Positions 14,701 through 24,169 of a stretch of DNA of 64,000 nucleotides are shown here, piece by piece. A program made the position numbers and the translations under genes. Source of the DNA: Leptidea sinapis (taxonomy: Eukaryota > Arthropoda > Insecta > Lepidoptera > Pieridae). The stretch is taken from contig NC_066286.1 of assembly GCF_905404315.1 (NCBI RefSeq), positions 10,609,501-10,673,500 on the forward strand. Reading direction: 5' to 3'. How positions within the stretch are numbered: position 1 is the first letter of the stretch; each line of letters opens with the position of its first letter. The notes below the pieces were generated by a model. That model saw only the letters and a program-made list of their open reading frames with translations. It had not been told where the DNA came from and ran no database searches.

Positions 14701-17700
14701 TCAATGTGTGCATTAGCTGGTTGAATAATATTCGAAATTCTAAGGAGCTAATTCCAAGCATGGCTAACTGTTTACGAATTGTCAATCAAAATAAGGCTAC
14801 AGTAGCAACAGCTTCGCTTTACACCTTCCTTAAAGGCCGGCAACGCTCCTGCGATCTGGATTCTGGTGTTGCAAGAGAATGTGGGCGGCGGTGATCACTT
14901 AAAACCAGGTGACCCTCGCTCATTTGTCCTTCTTTTTCCATAAAAAAATATCAACGTCAAATTCAAATAAACTTTATTCAAATGGGTTTAAACAAAGCGC
15001 TTTTGAATCGTCACTACAAATATTTCTTTTAAATTACTGAATTTAACATATTATGTTCGTAAAAAGTTGAGCTCGTGAGAAGAACATACAAGATACTCAA
15101 CGGCCACTCTTTTCAATAAAATTTTACAATGGCTGTAACATACTTAAGTAATAAAATTAGTTTCTAAGGTGCTGTATCCAATATATGAGACGTGTTTAAA
15201 TAATATAAATCAGGGGTGCTCAAGCTTGAAGTGCTGGCGATCTACCTCAAAATTGTTAGACTACGATCGATCGACTCTGAGAGGCTTCAAGTATGTGTGA
15301 TGAAGAATTGTCGTCAAGGTAGAGTGTCACTATGATGCGCATAATAATATGCATTTTTTTTGTCAAGGTAAATGTGGGTCTGTTCTAAAATGTCAATGAA
15401 AAAACTCATAACTATTCAAAATTGCGAGTTTATTGGTTCTTACAAAACAAACGCGTTTTAGTGTCTAAAGTTCTAAACTTAACTAAAGAGTGACTTTGGA
15501 TGTTGAATCTGCACGACCCTGACACACATGTCCTGAGCATACTTTTCATAAGATGGTACGTAATTACCGATTTTAGTTACCTAAAACAAAATCTGTGAAT
15601 AGTTTTATATCGGATTTTTTTCTCGAGATCGACTCAATTAGAACTCGCCACCGTCAGGTCGATCGCGATCTACCGTTTAAGCACCCCTGATATAAATTAT
15701 TTCATGAAAAGGAGTAAAGCTTCTCTGTCATACGCTTTGTTTGTCTAAAGTCTAAACGCTAGTATATTGTTAGTCTATGGTTGTAATAGACGAGTTTAAT
15801 AACCTGAAAAATCAACTAATGCAATTACAACAATATAGATATTTATTTTACTAATATTTTATTGCAAAATACAAACGTGAGAAACATAGATGACATTGCA
15901 TTCAATGGCGAAGATAAATACAAGAATCATGCATATTAATTTCAATTATGAATCATATTAGCGTGTCCTAATGACCTAAGTAATAGACACCTTAATTTAA
16001 ATAAATACAATAGGGAATAACTAACACTGTAGTGTATAAATAAACATATCTAAAGTACTTAGCAATGTAATTCATGAAGATGTCCAAAATAATAATGTAA
16101 CACACAGAGTAACAAATTAACAATAAAAGTGTATTTATTATACCTACTGGATAAAATTTAAACAATCTATCGATTAGTCTGAGGTAAACGGATTGTTTTT
16201 ACTTTTGTGACCATAAAAATGTTTTTGTCTAGCTAAATTCGTTAATTTTTCAGTAGTTTATCAATCGCTTATTTAATAAACAGTGATTTTGACCTAAGGC
16301 TTCCATATAGGTACTATCCTACCTATAAAAAGATATGATATTTTAAACTCTTTAAAATATTTTGTATTGTAATAAATAAATTTAAGGGCTGACTATTAAA
16401 CTTTACACCCATTTAGATCTCACTTCATTTGTCATTGAAGTTAACAGTTATATAATAAAATAATAAGTACCTAAGAGATATTTTACCTATTCAATCGCGT
16501 TATAGTTAACTACGATTTGTATGGCGTCGAAAGAGCGCCATCTAGTAAAGGAGAGGAAAACGTCATAGCGCTCTTTCGTCTCCATACAAGTCTTTTAAAC
16601 TTTTACAGTATTATAATGTTGATTTTGGCTCTCACTTCACCTAATATTTTTGATCTGACCGAATTTAATATAAGATTGTTAGCAGAACAGTGGTTGCAGC
16701 CAGATTTTTATTTATTGCAAGCAAAATCTAATCTAATATGTTGTCCCAATAAATTGGTCTCCCGATTGAGGTTGCAATCATAATTTACAAAGCATACTAT
16801 TTATTTGACACTCATTGAATTATAATCATAAAATTGTAATTATTTCGTACTTATTCATAGATTTTTACTATAGCGTGTCCTTCCTTTGCAAATATCATAA
16901 GTTTCTATTGTTTTCATAATTATGGTGCTCCAAGGTTTTATTGTGGGAACAGAAAATTGAAAACGTAGTCAGTCATAGATTTTCATTGTGGAAACGCATG
17001 TTAGGTTATATTTCTCTGTAGTAGATAGTAATTTATCTGGTATTGTGGTAGTGGTTATATGAATGACATTTTTTTTTCTCAGACGAATATTAAGGAAACG
17101 AACGCTCGTCGAGTCATCAGCTGTGGGGTTCTAGAAACACCGCGATTTGGTAGAAAAAGCAATTTCTTCTTCACTCCTGGTACAAGAGTGAGTATTTGTA
17201 TACAACTAATTAATTTATGTATGCATAGATTTTGATATCAATCTCTCCAGAGTAAACAATCTTTTTGATCATTCAATTATCATTTTTGACAAATCAGAAG
17301 AACTAGGTACCTACATATAAGAAATGTTCAACTTGCTGGCTAATCAATGAAGTTATTTAAAATTATTTAAATATTGCATCTAGATAAACTTTTGAGGCAA
17401 ACAATCACAATAGTTAATTTTTCAAGTGAAAAGTTCTGTAGCGGCGTTGAGCACTTTTCTTGAGATGAGTATAAAATATTAAACACGTGAAAATTCGTAA
17501 GAGAATCGTTGAAATATGTATGTATAAATATAATCTTTTTAATGTAAAATAATTGTAACAATTATAGATACGATAGCGCAATACATGAATATTGTATTTA
17601 ACCACATAAATGCTAGTACTTTTATACTGATAAAGTAATTTGTGCATTATTATATCCCAACCATTCCAAAATATTCAAAATGCATTAATGTTCAAGTTTT

Positions 17701-18929
17701 GACTACTGCCGGCACTCCCGGAGTCCAACCATGTATTTTTTTATTAATATTGTTAAATATTTAAGGTTAACTTTGAATGCAATCAAAACTTTATACTTAT
17801 TGGAGACAAACGTCGCATTTGCGAAGACAACGGCAGATGGAACCTACCTGACTATGGATACACGGAATGCTTACGTAAGTTATAATATTATTTAACAAAA
17901 TTTGTATATTGTATATATTAAAAATACCAATTCAAATTATTGACATGATAAATTTTTATACCAGGTAACCAGGAATACTCTCAACGCTCTTTGTTTTTAA
18001 CCTGGGGCGTCATAGTGGCAATTATTCTACCGTTGGCTCTACTCATTTGTCTATTTTGGTTCTGGTGTCACCACAAACCAAAATCTGAGGGCAAAGAAGG
18101 CTTCAGCTTCGCAAACATCCCGCGATCAAAATCAGCTTCTCGACTTAATCTAAGATCCGCGTCAATGGGTAACATTACTGATACGATGAAATCTTCAACT
18201 TTACGTAGCCAATCATCTTCATCAAAACCTAATATAGCTGATACGACAAATGAGGAAGCTCCTCTTAAAGCTAATATGGCTCTATCTCGATCAGCACCTG
18301 CTCCACCCCAGCCTTTGGATGGTGAAAGTTCTGGGATAGGTTACACTGATTCAAACAAAAGTGATTCTAATAAGTCGGATAAGTCCTCTTTAAAGAAACG
18401 ACGAGGTTATGACAAGACATACAGAACAAATGAGCCTTTACCTAATGCTCCGGATGTTGAGTTCCCTGACAAACCTTGGGATTTGTCTGAAGAAGATTTA
18501 CTTTCGATAACTTCACCATCAGACACAGAATCTAATAGAGATTCTACATTAACTCGGCCCGCAAAAGATATAGAATTCCTAAAACCTAGACAAACAGGAC
18601 GTCGTAATTTACCAAGTGAATCTGGTTATTCCACCAAGGAATCAGAAGATCCATATTCTCCCAAATACGAGGATAGATTCAGCCCAATTTCATCTCATTA
18701 TTCGCCAACATATTCTGAAATATATTCACCTCCAATCAGCCCAATACCTGAAAATAGTCCAAGAAATACGTACAATAGCTCTGGATTACCAGAGCCCCCT
18801 AAAAGTGCTCCAGCTACTGAAATAAAAACTTTTACCCTTCCCCCTCAAAGGGGTAAATCAGTTGAAACTCTTATTGACCCACCAGCAGCTGAAATGCCTA
18901 CATTTAGTAGTCGCTCAACAATGGTTTAG
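175..18929 (+). CDS. mesh: Mesh, smooth septate junction protein (5'-partial), isoform with tail A
   Basis: Mesh is a large single-pass membrane protein of insect smooth septate junctions (midgut, Malpighian tubule), where in Drosophila it works with Snakeskin and Tsp2A. Coding exons read here: 175-381, 1528-1686, 2619-2756, 4472-4640, 4954-5211, 5298-5637, 5875-6156, 6291-6423, 6561-6655, 7058-7176, 8465-8616, 11144-11252, 11948-12084, 12169-12298, 13807-14069, 17083-17187, 17766-17874, 17965-18929. All junctions are GT/AG and keep phase; they total 1,289 in-window residues plus stop. Module order is NIDO, IPT-like, AMOP, VWD, Sushi, transmembrane helix, cytoplasmic tail, which is the Mesh architecture. 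The N-terminus (signal peptide and first exons) lies before position 1. Identity rests on the domain order and recognisable sequence, not on a search. Confidence 0.92.
382..1527 (+). repeat. mesh intron with LINE tail L-A (755-1209)
   Basis: The 5'-truncated 3' end of a non-LTR retrotransposon occupies 755-1209. One frame (to the stop at 1150-1152) encodes the C-terminus of an endonuclease/reverse transcriptase polyprotein with LDHLALSRDVASLCVFYPIY, WNELPCAVFPGRYDMGTFK and GRQRSCDSSG. It is followed by a short UTR and an A-rich end near 1200. Other L-A copies lie at 14170-14376 (minus), 14815-14950, 34215-34497, 45340-45597 and 62265-62752. Nothing else is recognised in 382-754 or 1210-1527. 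Confidence 0.75.
1990..2035 (+). mobile_element. Helitron 3' end fragment
   Basis: The stretch ends GTCTGTCGAGTCAGCTAG followed by T. This is the same terminus as the Helitron-like copies ending at 44474, 46145 and 50226. The 5' boundary is not clear. Confidence 0.5.
3185..3640 (+). mobile_element. LINE tail L-B
   Basis: This is the 3' end of a second non-LTR family: a degraded reverse transcriptase C-terminus (ACTGTTCAGGCATTATCTAT region), then a UTR ending in AAATGCCTTTTATGCC. It matches 9463-10058, 40293-40760 and 49010-49590, and a minus-strand tail at 33052-33120. This copy lacks internal bases and has stop codons. The flanking intron 3641-4471 shows no recognisable element. Confidence 0.7.
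4954..5637 (+). CDS. mesh: mesh exons encoding an IPT/TIG-like (E-set) fold and linker
   Basis: Exon 4954-5211 encodes FAPESGNMLGGTIVNITGPCF and a following CRFD stretch. This resembles the start of an IPT/TIG immunoglobulin-like fold (a P-x-x-G-x-x-x-G-G turn, then two cysteines). Exon 5298-5637 continues with beta-rich sequence leading into the AMOP exons. Splice phases are 1 in, 1 between and 2 out, matching the neighbours. The IPT label is an inference from the pattern. Confidence 0.8.
5875..6655 (+). CDS. mesh: mesh exons encoding the AMOP domain
   Basis: Exons 5875-6156, 6291-6423 and 6561-6655 encode a cysteine-rich module. It has LCNNWLRTD, a VWVCPCTLEHAL stretch, paired cysteines in DVDCDKDTNPTCRYH, and QQCCYD followed by YQCCMWQ. 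This cysteine layout is that of AMOP (adhesion-associated domain in MUC4 and other proteins), which in Mesh lies between NIDO and VWD. It is extracellular and probably disulphide-bonded. Junction phases are 2, 0 and 2. Confidence 0.88.
7058..12298 (+). CDS. mesh: mesh exons encoding the VWD domain
   Basis: Exons 7058-7176, 8465-8616, 11144-11252, 11948-12084 and 12169-12298 encode a von Willebrand factor type D module. It opens with GIFGDPHIVTFDDLQYTFNG (the GDPH-x-x-TFDG-like signature) and closes with GLFGNWSLDINDDFIRPDG, the counterpart of the usual GLCGN-x-D-x-x-x-DDF-x-x-x-DG end. The usual cysteine in GLCG is phenylalanine here, so one canonical disulphide may be missing. The long introns hold LINE, SINE and MITE insertions. 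Confidence 0.88.
7177..8464 (+). other. mesh intron without a recognised element
   Basis: AT-rich intron sequence. Several loose repeats of the type AAACAGTTTTT occur between 7410 and 7920, but no bounded element, open frame or RNA gene is visible. Confidence 0.4.
8862..8935 (+). repeat. tRNA-derived SINE head
   Basis: A tRNA-like A box (TAGCTCAGATGGG) and a consensus B box (GGTTCGAATCC) are spaced as in a pol III internal promoter, followed by an AT/T-rich tail near 8922. It lies in a mesh intron. It does not fold as a full tRNA with matched acceptor arms, so a SINE is more likely than a tRNA gene. Confidence 0.55.
9463..10058 (+). mobile_element. LINE tail L-B
   Basis: Long copy of the L-B 3' end. 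It begins with the CAGTCTCTCAAAGAAAAATT region also seen at 49018 and ends AAATGCCTTTTATGCC. The reverse transcriptase C-terminal frame is broken by a small insertion near 9643-9658 compared with the 49-kb copy. Confidence 0.72.
10569..10972. mobile_element. Possible MITE with inverted ends
   Basis: The ends are imperfect inverted repeats of about 37 bases. The left arm carries CAGTGACCT and ACCACTGGAC; the right arm carries their complements GTCCAGTGGT and AGGTCAGTG. The interior is non-coding. No target duplication is clear, so the superfamily is left open. Confidence 0.5.
11519..11875 (+). mobile_element. RTE-type LINE 3' end
   Basis: A frame from about 11641 encodes KLKWQWTGHLARRTDGRWG and EWRPRTGRRSVGR, the C-terminal signature of RTE-clade reverse transcriptases. 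The tail ends in AACTGAAATGATAA. It is 5'-truncated and has a frameshift. Related pieces lie at 52548-52935, 55298-56210 (minus, interrupted) and 59555-59605 (minus). Confidence 0.65.
12640..12810 (+). mobile_element. LINE tail L-D fragment
   Basis: A non-coding 3' UTR piece including CACAAGCTCTACTTTTTTCG and ending GAATAAATTTTATTTGAATT. It is shared with 33200-33455 (plus) and, inverted, with 14953-15175. The TTGAATTT-type end suggests a CR1-like LINE (inference). Confidence 0.5.
13002..13208. mobile_element. MITE of 207 bases
   Basis: The inverted ends CCTAAAAACATG / CATGTGTTTAGG extend inward with GGACGGACC / GGTCCGTCC matches. It is GC-rich compared with the surrounding intron. No clear target duplication and no coding frame. 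Confidence 0.6.
13465..13779 (+). mobile_element. Non-autonomous Helitron-like element
   Basis: It contains the repeated phrase of lepidopteran Helitron-like elements (ACGGCTGGACCG, then TGGACCGATTTTGA, then TGGACCGATTATTC) and ends GTCCGCTAG before T. The 5' end is not exact. Confidence 0.5.
14170..14376 (-). mobile_element. LINE tail L-A, minus strand
   Basis: Inverted short copy of the L-A end: complement of the GACCTGGTG/TGATCACC tail, then the frame with FKK and the DMGT turn. Strongly 5'-truncated. Confidence 0.65.
14815..14950 (+). mobile_element. LINE tail L-A, short copy
   Basis: Only the last part of the family is present: YTFLKGRQRSC, then the UTR and an A-rich end at 14941-14948. 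A few inserted bases (GATCTGG) distinguish it from the other copies. Confidence 0.65.
14953..15175 (-). mobile_element. LINE tail L-D, minus strand
   Basis: Begins with AAATTCAAATAAACTTTATT (the complement of the L-D end) and runs through GCTCGTGAGAAGAACATACA, matching the complement of 33200-33455. Confidence 0.55.
15211..15689. mobile_element. Non-autonomous hAT element with 8-bp target duplication
   Basis: Terminal inverted repeats CAGGGGTGCTCAA and TTAAGCACCCCTG bound a 479-base non-coding element. It is flanked on both sides by the identical 8 bases ATATAAAT (15203-15210 and 15690-15697). The CAGGGG-type end and 8-bp duplication are hAT hallmarks. It lies in the mesh intron 14070-17082. 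No transposase frame is visible. Confidence 0.88.
16514..16592. repeat. Short inverted repeat (hairpin)
   Basis: The arms TTGTATGGCGTCGAAAGAGC and GCTCTTTCGTCTCCATACAA pair with one mismatch around a loop of about 40 bases. It could be a tiny MITE remnant. The rest of 15698-17082 shows nothing recognisable. Confidence 0.55.
17083..17874 (+). CDS. mesh: mesh exons encoding the Sushi (CCP) domain
   Basis: Exons 17083-17187 and 17766-17874 encode a short complement-control-like module just outside the membrane. The first exon carries ISCGVLETPRFG, and the second carries FECNQNFILIGDKRRICE then NGRWNLPDYGYTEC. The four cysteines, the W-x-x-P motif and the final cysteine fit the Sushi fold. The second exon ends in phase 1 (a lone C). 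Both alternative tail exons complete this with GT to give arginine. Confidence 0.87.
17965..18929 (+). CDS. mesh: mesh alternative terminal exon A: membrane helix and long tail with PDZ-type end
   Basis: This exon starts after TTTATACCAG and encodes NQEYSQRSLFLTWG, one hydrophobic helix (about 22 residues, rich in I/V/L/F) and a cytoplasmic tail of about 285 residues. The tail is rich in serine, proline and charged residues, with repeated SP-type motifs and several YSP/YSEIYSP tyrosines (possible phosphosites, inference). It ends SRSTMV, which fits a class I PDZ ligand (S/T-x-hydrophobic). Stop is at 18927-18929. It is an alternative to the exon pair 21195-21351/22269-22500. Confidence 0.9.
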
Positions 18930-19176
18930 GACCTCAGCTATTACAGCTCGTGTATCCCACTGAAATTAATCGTATTATAAATTTATTTTTGTAGATTAAA
19001 AACTATGCCAAATAATGACAAACTTAGGAGACTTTTGGCTTAGAGTAGGCTGCACATATTAGATAAGTATGCACTTTTCGTAAGTAGAAGTTATAAAAGT
19101 AGATTTAAGATCGTGATGTGATTTTACCCATTGATTGTTTAATGTTCATGTATTTGATATAATATGTTGATTGTTA

Positions 19177-19182
19177 AATAAA
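19177..19182 (+). promoter_or_regulatory. AATAAA poly(A) signal for mesh tail A
   Basis: A canonical AATAAA hexamer lies about 250 bases after the tail A stop codon and before any recognisable repeat. It would give a short 3' UTR. Confidence 0.6.
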
Positions 19183-20032
19183 AGTTTATAAGAATATCCA
19201 CAAAGTCACAGAGTGAGGAAATTTCTGTTCCTACATCCGGTAGAATAGTTTCACTATGGCTTTATTGTTTCGATGAGAAAGCAAGGAATAGACCACAGAG
19301 TGTGGAATAGAAATTTTCTCCGTCTCTTGATTTGTTTTATTAACATCCTAAACTGACATTGCTTGCTTTCTTATCGCTGTATAAATATGAAATGGGGTTA
19401 TGCGGCCATTGAGGTGAGTAACATTTTTGTATCTTACATAAAAGGTTGTAGTGAGATAGTGCTTAGTAAACAGTTAATGTTGCAATTACGTTCTGTGCAA
19501 ATAGGGTATTTTATTACATAATTATCACATGGACTGATGTACGTAGAGCTCACCAGATAGTGGAATGTTCTAACTTCTTCTTCTAACACTTAATCATTTT
19601 TTTGGGAACTAATACTAGTACCTGCGCATTCATAGATTTAGTTGGCAGTTTCAATTCAGCAGTAAAATCAATTTTTTTTTTGTTACATCAAAGTTATTAC
19701 TGTCTTTACCTTTTATATAAAGGACGTCCCACAACTACGCCACATGGAGGGGAATTACCTTAAATATTATAAAGAGTTATTTTAATTTAAAAAACAATTT
19801 AATCTGCGTTCAAAGATATTAAAGGTACTTCCCCTCAATTCTATAGCATAGCCGTGTAAAGACAAATACATACTGCGAAACATCCTGTATAAAAGTAACT
19901 CTTTATATAAACAATTTGATATGTTTTTAAAGTGACAACCCACCCTTCTAGGATTAATACACAAATAAAATTTGAAAACAAAATTTTATGAACGGTGCGA
20001 ATTGTTTAGATTTGCAAGAGCGACATCTCAAG

Positions 20033-20260
20033 TCAATTTCCTAATATATATATTGGCGTTGAGCAGGTTATCAACTGTAAAGTAGATCCTGTAGATGAAG
20101 CCACAACCTGAGAGTTGAACAAACCATACAAGATTTTATAACGATACGTCACTCGAACGGTTAGCACAGTTGGAAAAGCACTCGCACGGAACGTGAGAGG
20201 TCGTGGGTTCGAGTCCCGCATCGTTCATTAAATTTTGTTTTCATACTCTTTATATACTAT
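20033..20260 (+). repeat. tRNA-derived SINE (GAACGGTT head)
   Basis: Positions 20155-20227 read as a near-complete tRNA-like head: 5' GAACGGTTAGCACAGTTGG, an anticodon-arm region CTCGCACGGAACGTGAG, B box GGTTCGAGTCC, and a 3' CGTTCA that pairs with the 5' GAACG. An ATTAAATTTTGTTTTC tail follows. Copies or parts lie at 28062-28145, 29265-29360 and 53421-53489. The repeated AT tail and number of copies favour a SINE over a tRNA gene. Confidence 0.7.
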
Positions 20261-20384
20261 ATAAAGGGTTTTCCTTAATGTACTACATATAGCCACCGCC
20301 TGCAACTTTATAAGGCGCGAATTCGGCCTCACATGGAGTACTGTTCTCACCTCTGAGCGGGTGCTCCCCAGTACCAGCTTCTTC

Positions 20385-20833
20385 CATTTGACCGTATACA
20401 ACGAAGAGCGGCTCGAATAATCGACGTTCAAGTCATCTCCGATCGGCTTGATTCTTTAGCATTGCGTAGAGATGTGGGTTCTCTCTGCATGTTCTACCGC
20501 ATTTATCACGGGGAGTACTCAGAGGAGCTGTTCGGGTTGATTCCAGCGGCCGTATTCCACCACCGGACATTACGTGCAAAGTACCATCCGCATCACGTAG
20601 ACGTCTGGCATTCCACAACCACGCGTTTTGTTCGAAATTTTTTGCCTCGCACAGCCACTTTGTGGAATCAACTACCGGCGGCGGTCTTCCCGAACAGATA
20701 CGACTTAGGGACCTTCAAGAAAAAAGCATACTTAAAGGCCAGCAACACATTTCTTGACACACCTGTTGTTGCGGATGTCCATGGGCGGATGCCTCACCTC
20801 TCCTCATCCCGTGAGCCACTTACCCTTACCTAA
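20385..20833 (+). mobile_element. LINE tail related to L-A
   Basis: A diverged relative of L-A. The frame to the stop at 20831-20833 contains LCMFYRIYHGEYSEELFGLI, TLWNQLPAAVFPNRYDLGTFK and a different C-terminus (LDTPVVADVHGRMPHLSSS). It lies in the 18930-21194 interval between the mesh alternative tails. The stretch 19183-20030 holds nothing I recognise. Confidence 0.7.
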
Positions 20834-21194
20834 TGATCTAATAGATCTGCAAAAGAAAAATTTCAAAGTAAAGCTAGAAAAATACTATCTAGAAGCTAAT
20901 AACCAGGAATACCTATGATGTATATTTTTAATAATACTACTATATGTTATATTAAGTCTCAAGTAATTAAAACAATTATTGTAATGCAAACTTAAACACT
21001 CGCACATAAACCTTAGAGGTTTTGCGAGTATGTCTTTATTATTATATATATTTAGATAAGTTTGTTCATTGAATAAATAAATAAAATAAACCCGTTTGCC
21101 CCCTCATATAAAAAAACATAGATTCATAATAAAGGGAAAGGTTTGTTGATCTTTCTTTCAGGGCTATGTACATTTAACAGATTTTTTCTAACAG

Positions 21195-22500
21195 GTAACC
21201 AGGAGTATTCATCGAGAACTTTGGGTGCAACGTGGGGGATAATTTCTGCGGTGATGGTACCCATCCTGGTGGTACTCATATGTATTGGATGGAGAATACT
21301 GCAGAGAAAGAAAGAGGAAGAGAGGGAAGAAAATGAGTTCCTCGCCGTAAGGTAAAAAAATAAATTAATTTATGTCAAAAAACTCATAACTAAAAATGCC
21401 ACTTAAAATTTATCCTCTGTCTCATGCACTCAATAGATTAACAGTGGGAGGCTCCTTTGCACAGGATGCCGGCTAGATTATAGCTACCACAACGGCGCCT
21501 ATTTCTGCCGTGAAGCAGAAATGTGTAAGGATTACTGTATTTCGGTCTGAAGGGCGCCGTAGCTAGTGAAATTACTGGGCAAATGATACTTAACATCTTA
21601 TGTCTCAAGGTGACGAGCGCAGTTGTTGTGCCGCTCAGAATTTTTTAGGTCCGGCTCGTCTCGTCCTTTATTTTCATAAAAAAAATATAATGCGGAGACA
21701 TTCATATTCAAAATAGGATTTTATCGAACTCATTGAAGTCAAAAACTCCCACCCACTCGTGTAAATACGGGCGCAAGAAAGTCACAGAGCTTCTTCTTTT
21801 TGTTTTATAACATTTCGTTAGAATATAAGGTATTATTTAAATAGGGCGATCGCTCTATTTCCAAGATTTTGTATCATTTAGAAAGTCATTTAAATAACCT
21901 TTACTACACAGACGTTTCTACGAATTATTTTAAATCTCGCAACATTTATAGTACTTTTTTCTCCCAGATTGGAAACCGTGAAAAATTATGAACCAGGTTT
22001 ATGTTGGTTCCACGAATAGGTAATCCAAAGTATTCGGTCCAAATGTCGTGATTTTTATCGAGCGTAAATTCCGCCAAGATTTGTCTTTAATCAATTCGAC
22101 TAGTGATTCGCCTCTATACGAGGCATCCTCAGGAGATGTTGACTCGTCAAAATCTAGCACGAGACAAATTTAGTCTCAGGATTCTGGAAAGTTATGGATT
22201 TCCGCATATTCAATAAATTTTCAAAATAATCGATGTAATTTACGTAGACATTAAATTATTACTTTCAGATCACGTCCTATCGACCCAGATGAGTCTTTGA
22301 AGATCAATTCGGACGACGACTCCATTCCTTACAAGAAAGACTCCCAGGATAGCCCTGAACCCACAGAGGCGGTAAAGGTTGCTGATATTGACAGCCAAGA
22401 ATTTGGCTACCCACAATCTTACACTGAAAATCTTCCACCGCCGCCACCAATTCAACCACAAACAAACCTACAATGGAGCGGAGAAACTGAGATAAACTAA
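21195..22500 (+). CDS. mesh: mesh alternative terminal exons B: membrane helix and short proline-rich tail
   Basis: Two exons, 21195-21351 and 22269-22500. The first starts after TTTTTTCTAACAG with nearly the same bases as exon A (GTAACCAGGAGTA against GTAACCAGGAATA) and encodes NQEYSSRTLGATWG and a hydrophobic helix. A charged RKKEEEREENE stretch follows. The second exon gives an acidic tail with LPPPPPIQPQ and the C-terminus TEIN, which lacks the PDZ-type end of tail A. Joined to the exon ending at 17874, it gives 1,097 in-window residues. The similar exon start in the same phase shows that A and B arose by tandem exon duplication and are used alternatively. Confidence 0.85.
21442..21688 (+). 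repeat. Short A-tailed repeat, family S (copy 1)
   Basis: Starts CAGTGGGAGGCTCCTTTGCA and runs through GGCGCCTATTTCTGCCGTGA to an end CCTTTATTTTCATAAAAAAA. This copy lacks the second arm of the family's central hairpin (AGTGCCGCTCAGAATTTTT / CCTGAGCGGCACT). The defined start and A-rich end suggest a SINE or short LINE-derived unit. No pol III boxes were recognised. It lies in the intron between the two tail B exons. Confidence 0.7.
21695..21785 (-). mobile_element. LINE tail L-C 3' fragment
   Basis: Complement of the L-C UTR end: ATTCAAAATAGGATTTTAT, then GAAGTCAAAAACTCCCACCC. Compare 25540-25660 and 31592-31685. Confidence 0.45.
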
Positions 22501-22706
22501 TAAGTGTTTAGAAAATTTAAATTTATTGAGTATTTGTTTTATGTAGGTACTAAATAACGATAGACTTTTTAGTGTGAGAGTATAAGTTGGTAAGAACAAG
22601 TGGTGCTTCCAGTATTTCCAATTATTTTTTTATATAAACATAATCTAACAAAAAATGCTTTGAAAAGTTATGGTTATTTGAAAGGCCAAGTATAAAATAT
22701 ATTTAT

Positions 22707-22712
22707 AATAAA
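22707..22712 (+). promoter_or_regulatory. AATAAA poly(A) signal for mesh tail B
   Basis: A canonical hexamer in an AT-rich context about 207 bases after the tail B stop; the likely 3' end of the gene. Confidence 0.55.
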
Positions 22713-23104
22713 TATTTAATCAGGTTTTCCGCTACGGCCATGTGACATAGAGAGTAGACATTTATCTTAATTATTATGTAAGTAGGTATAAAAGTATATT
22801 GTACCGATTCTAGTAACTTTATTTTATATATAGGGTTGCCAGTTGTACTCTACAGTACGCTTACTTTTTAAAGTAAGTAACTCTAATAGAGTAGGTACGC
22901 TAGAATGATCTTTCGTTAATACTGACTTTTTGGAAAATGCTACCCATGCCCATTAACATTAAAGAAAAAACTATTTCCTAATCTAACTAAACAGATTCGT
23001 GCCAAAGGTAATTAAATAACCCGATTTTTTATTTAAATAAGTTATAGTAAGTGTTTAATCTGTAGCTACTCAGTATTTACTTTCTCCGAAATTCAGATAC
23101 ACTC

Positions 23105-23360
23105 TAATCTTACATTACCTACATTCACACACACACACACGCCTTGTTCCCGTCGGGGTAGGCAGAGACAATAGAATATCATTTGCTTCTATCCTTATAA
23201 ACCTCACGCGCTTCCTCTACATTCATTACTCCGTTCATTCATGCTCGCTGGTTGCGGGTGCTACGGACCTCTCCTTTTCTCAAAACGTCCCCAATTTGGA
23301 CAACGAATGTTCTACGAGCTCTCCCGCGATCGACTTGCCCACACACACTTGCCTTTTATC
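23105..23360. repeat. CA microsatellite and conserved-looking repeat end
   Basis: A (CA)n run at about 23127-23140 is followed by CGCCTTGTTCCCGTCGGGGT, a phrase I associate with a widespread lepidopteran interspersed repeat, and by CA-rich sequence again near 23340. It is a single copy in this window, so the family is not assigned. Confidence 0.4.
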
Positions 23361-24169
23361 TAATTTTCTTTCATTCATTACCTACATTCCTTACAAATTA
23401 TGTACGTACATAGATACATACTTATATTTATTTAAAACTGATTTTAAATATATACTTATACAGTGTATTCTCGCATAGTATGGCACGATATCACTATTAT
23501 TACTACTATTAATAAGAAATTAGTATCTACGCATTTCAAAGATTCATTCGGAGATTTTGTTTTTTCATAACCTCCTTCGTATTTCGATATAAAAATAATA
23601 TGTAGCTAAGTACGAACCTATTTACGAATTTAGCTCTAAATGTTTTAAAACCTCTATTTTAATATAAAGATTTTTGTGCCCACCTTTATATCGGAAGAAT
23701 TAGGTTAGTCATGACAATATTGTAATTATTATTAAGATTTTTTCTTATTTGCGTATTATTTTCTAAGAAGAGAGATACTTACTCTTGTACTTATTACATA
23801 TTCTTCGACATAACACTAATGTTATTATAATTATAACTTAAGCGGGTTTGAAGAGCCTGTATTATTTTTTATTAACTTTAGCTTAAATTTATTATCAATA
23901 AATTTATAATTGCCAAATAAAATATTAATGTATTTATCATGTATTTTATTTGCTCCCTTTTTTATGAAGAAAAAATTGTTAGCGTCAGTTTTACTTATTT
24001 TTATTAAAATGAAACATTTATTACATCTGCATCGTCTCAAACTTTTTCGTCTGTGTGTTGCATGTCGCGTGACGGTCGAGCGGCGCCTATTGTTCGTAAC
24101 AACTGACCGTGTAGTGTATAGACTATTACTCATTTGTGCCAGTGCTCCACGCTATTTTGTTTGTTTTTA

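Noticed and set aside
20155..20227. Functional tRNA gene
   Set aside because: The head looks like a tRNA, but the same sequence with the same AT tail recurs at several sites with decay, and position 33 of the anticodon loop is not U in this copy. A SINE fits better.
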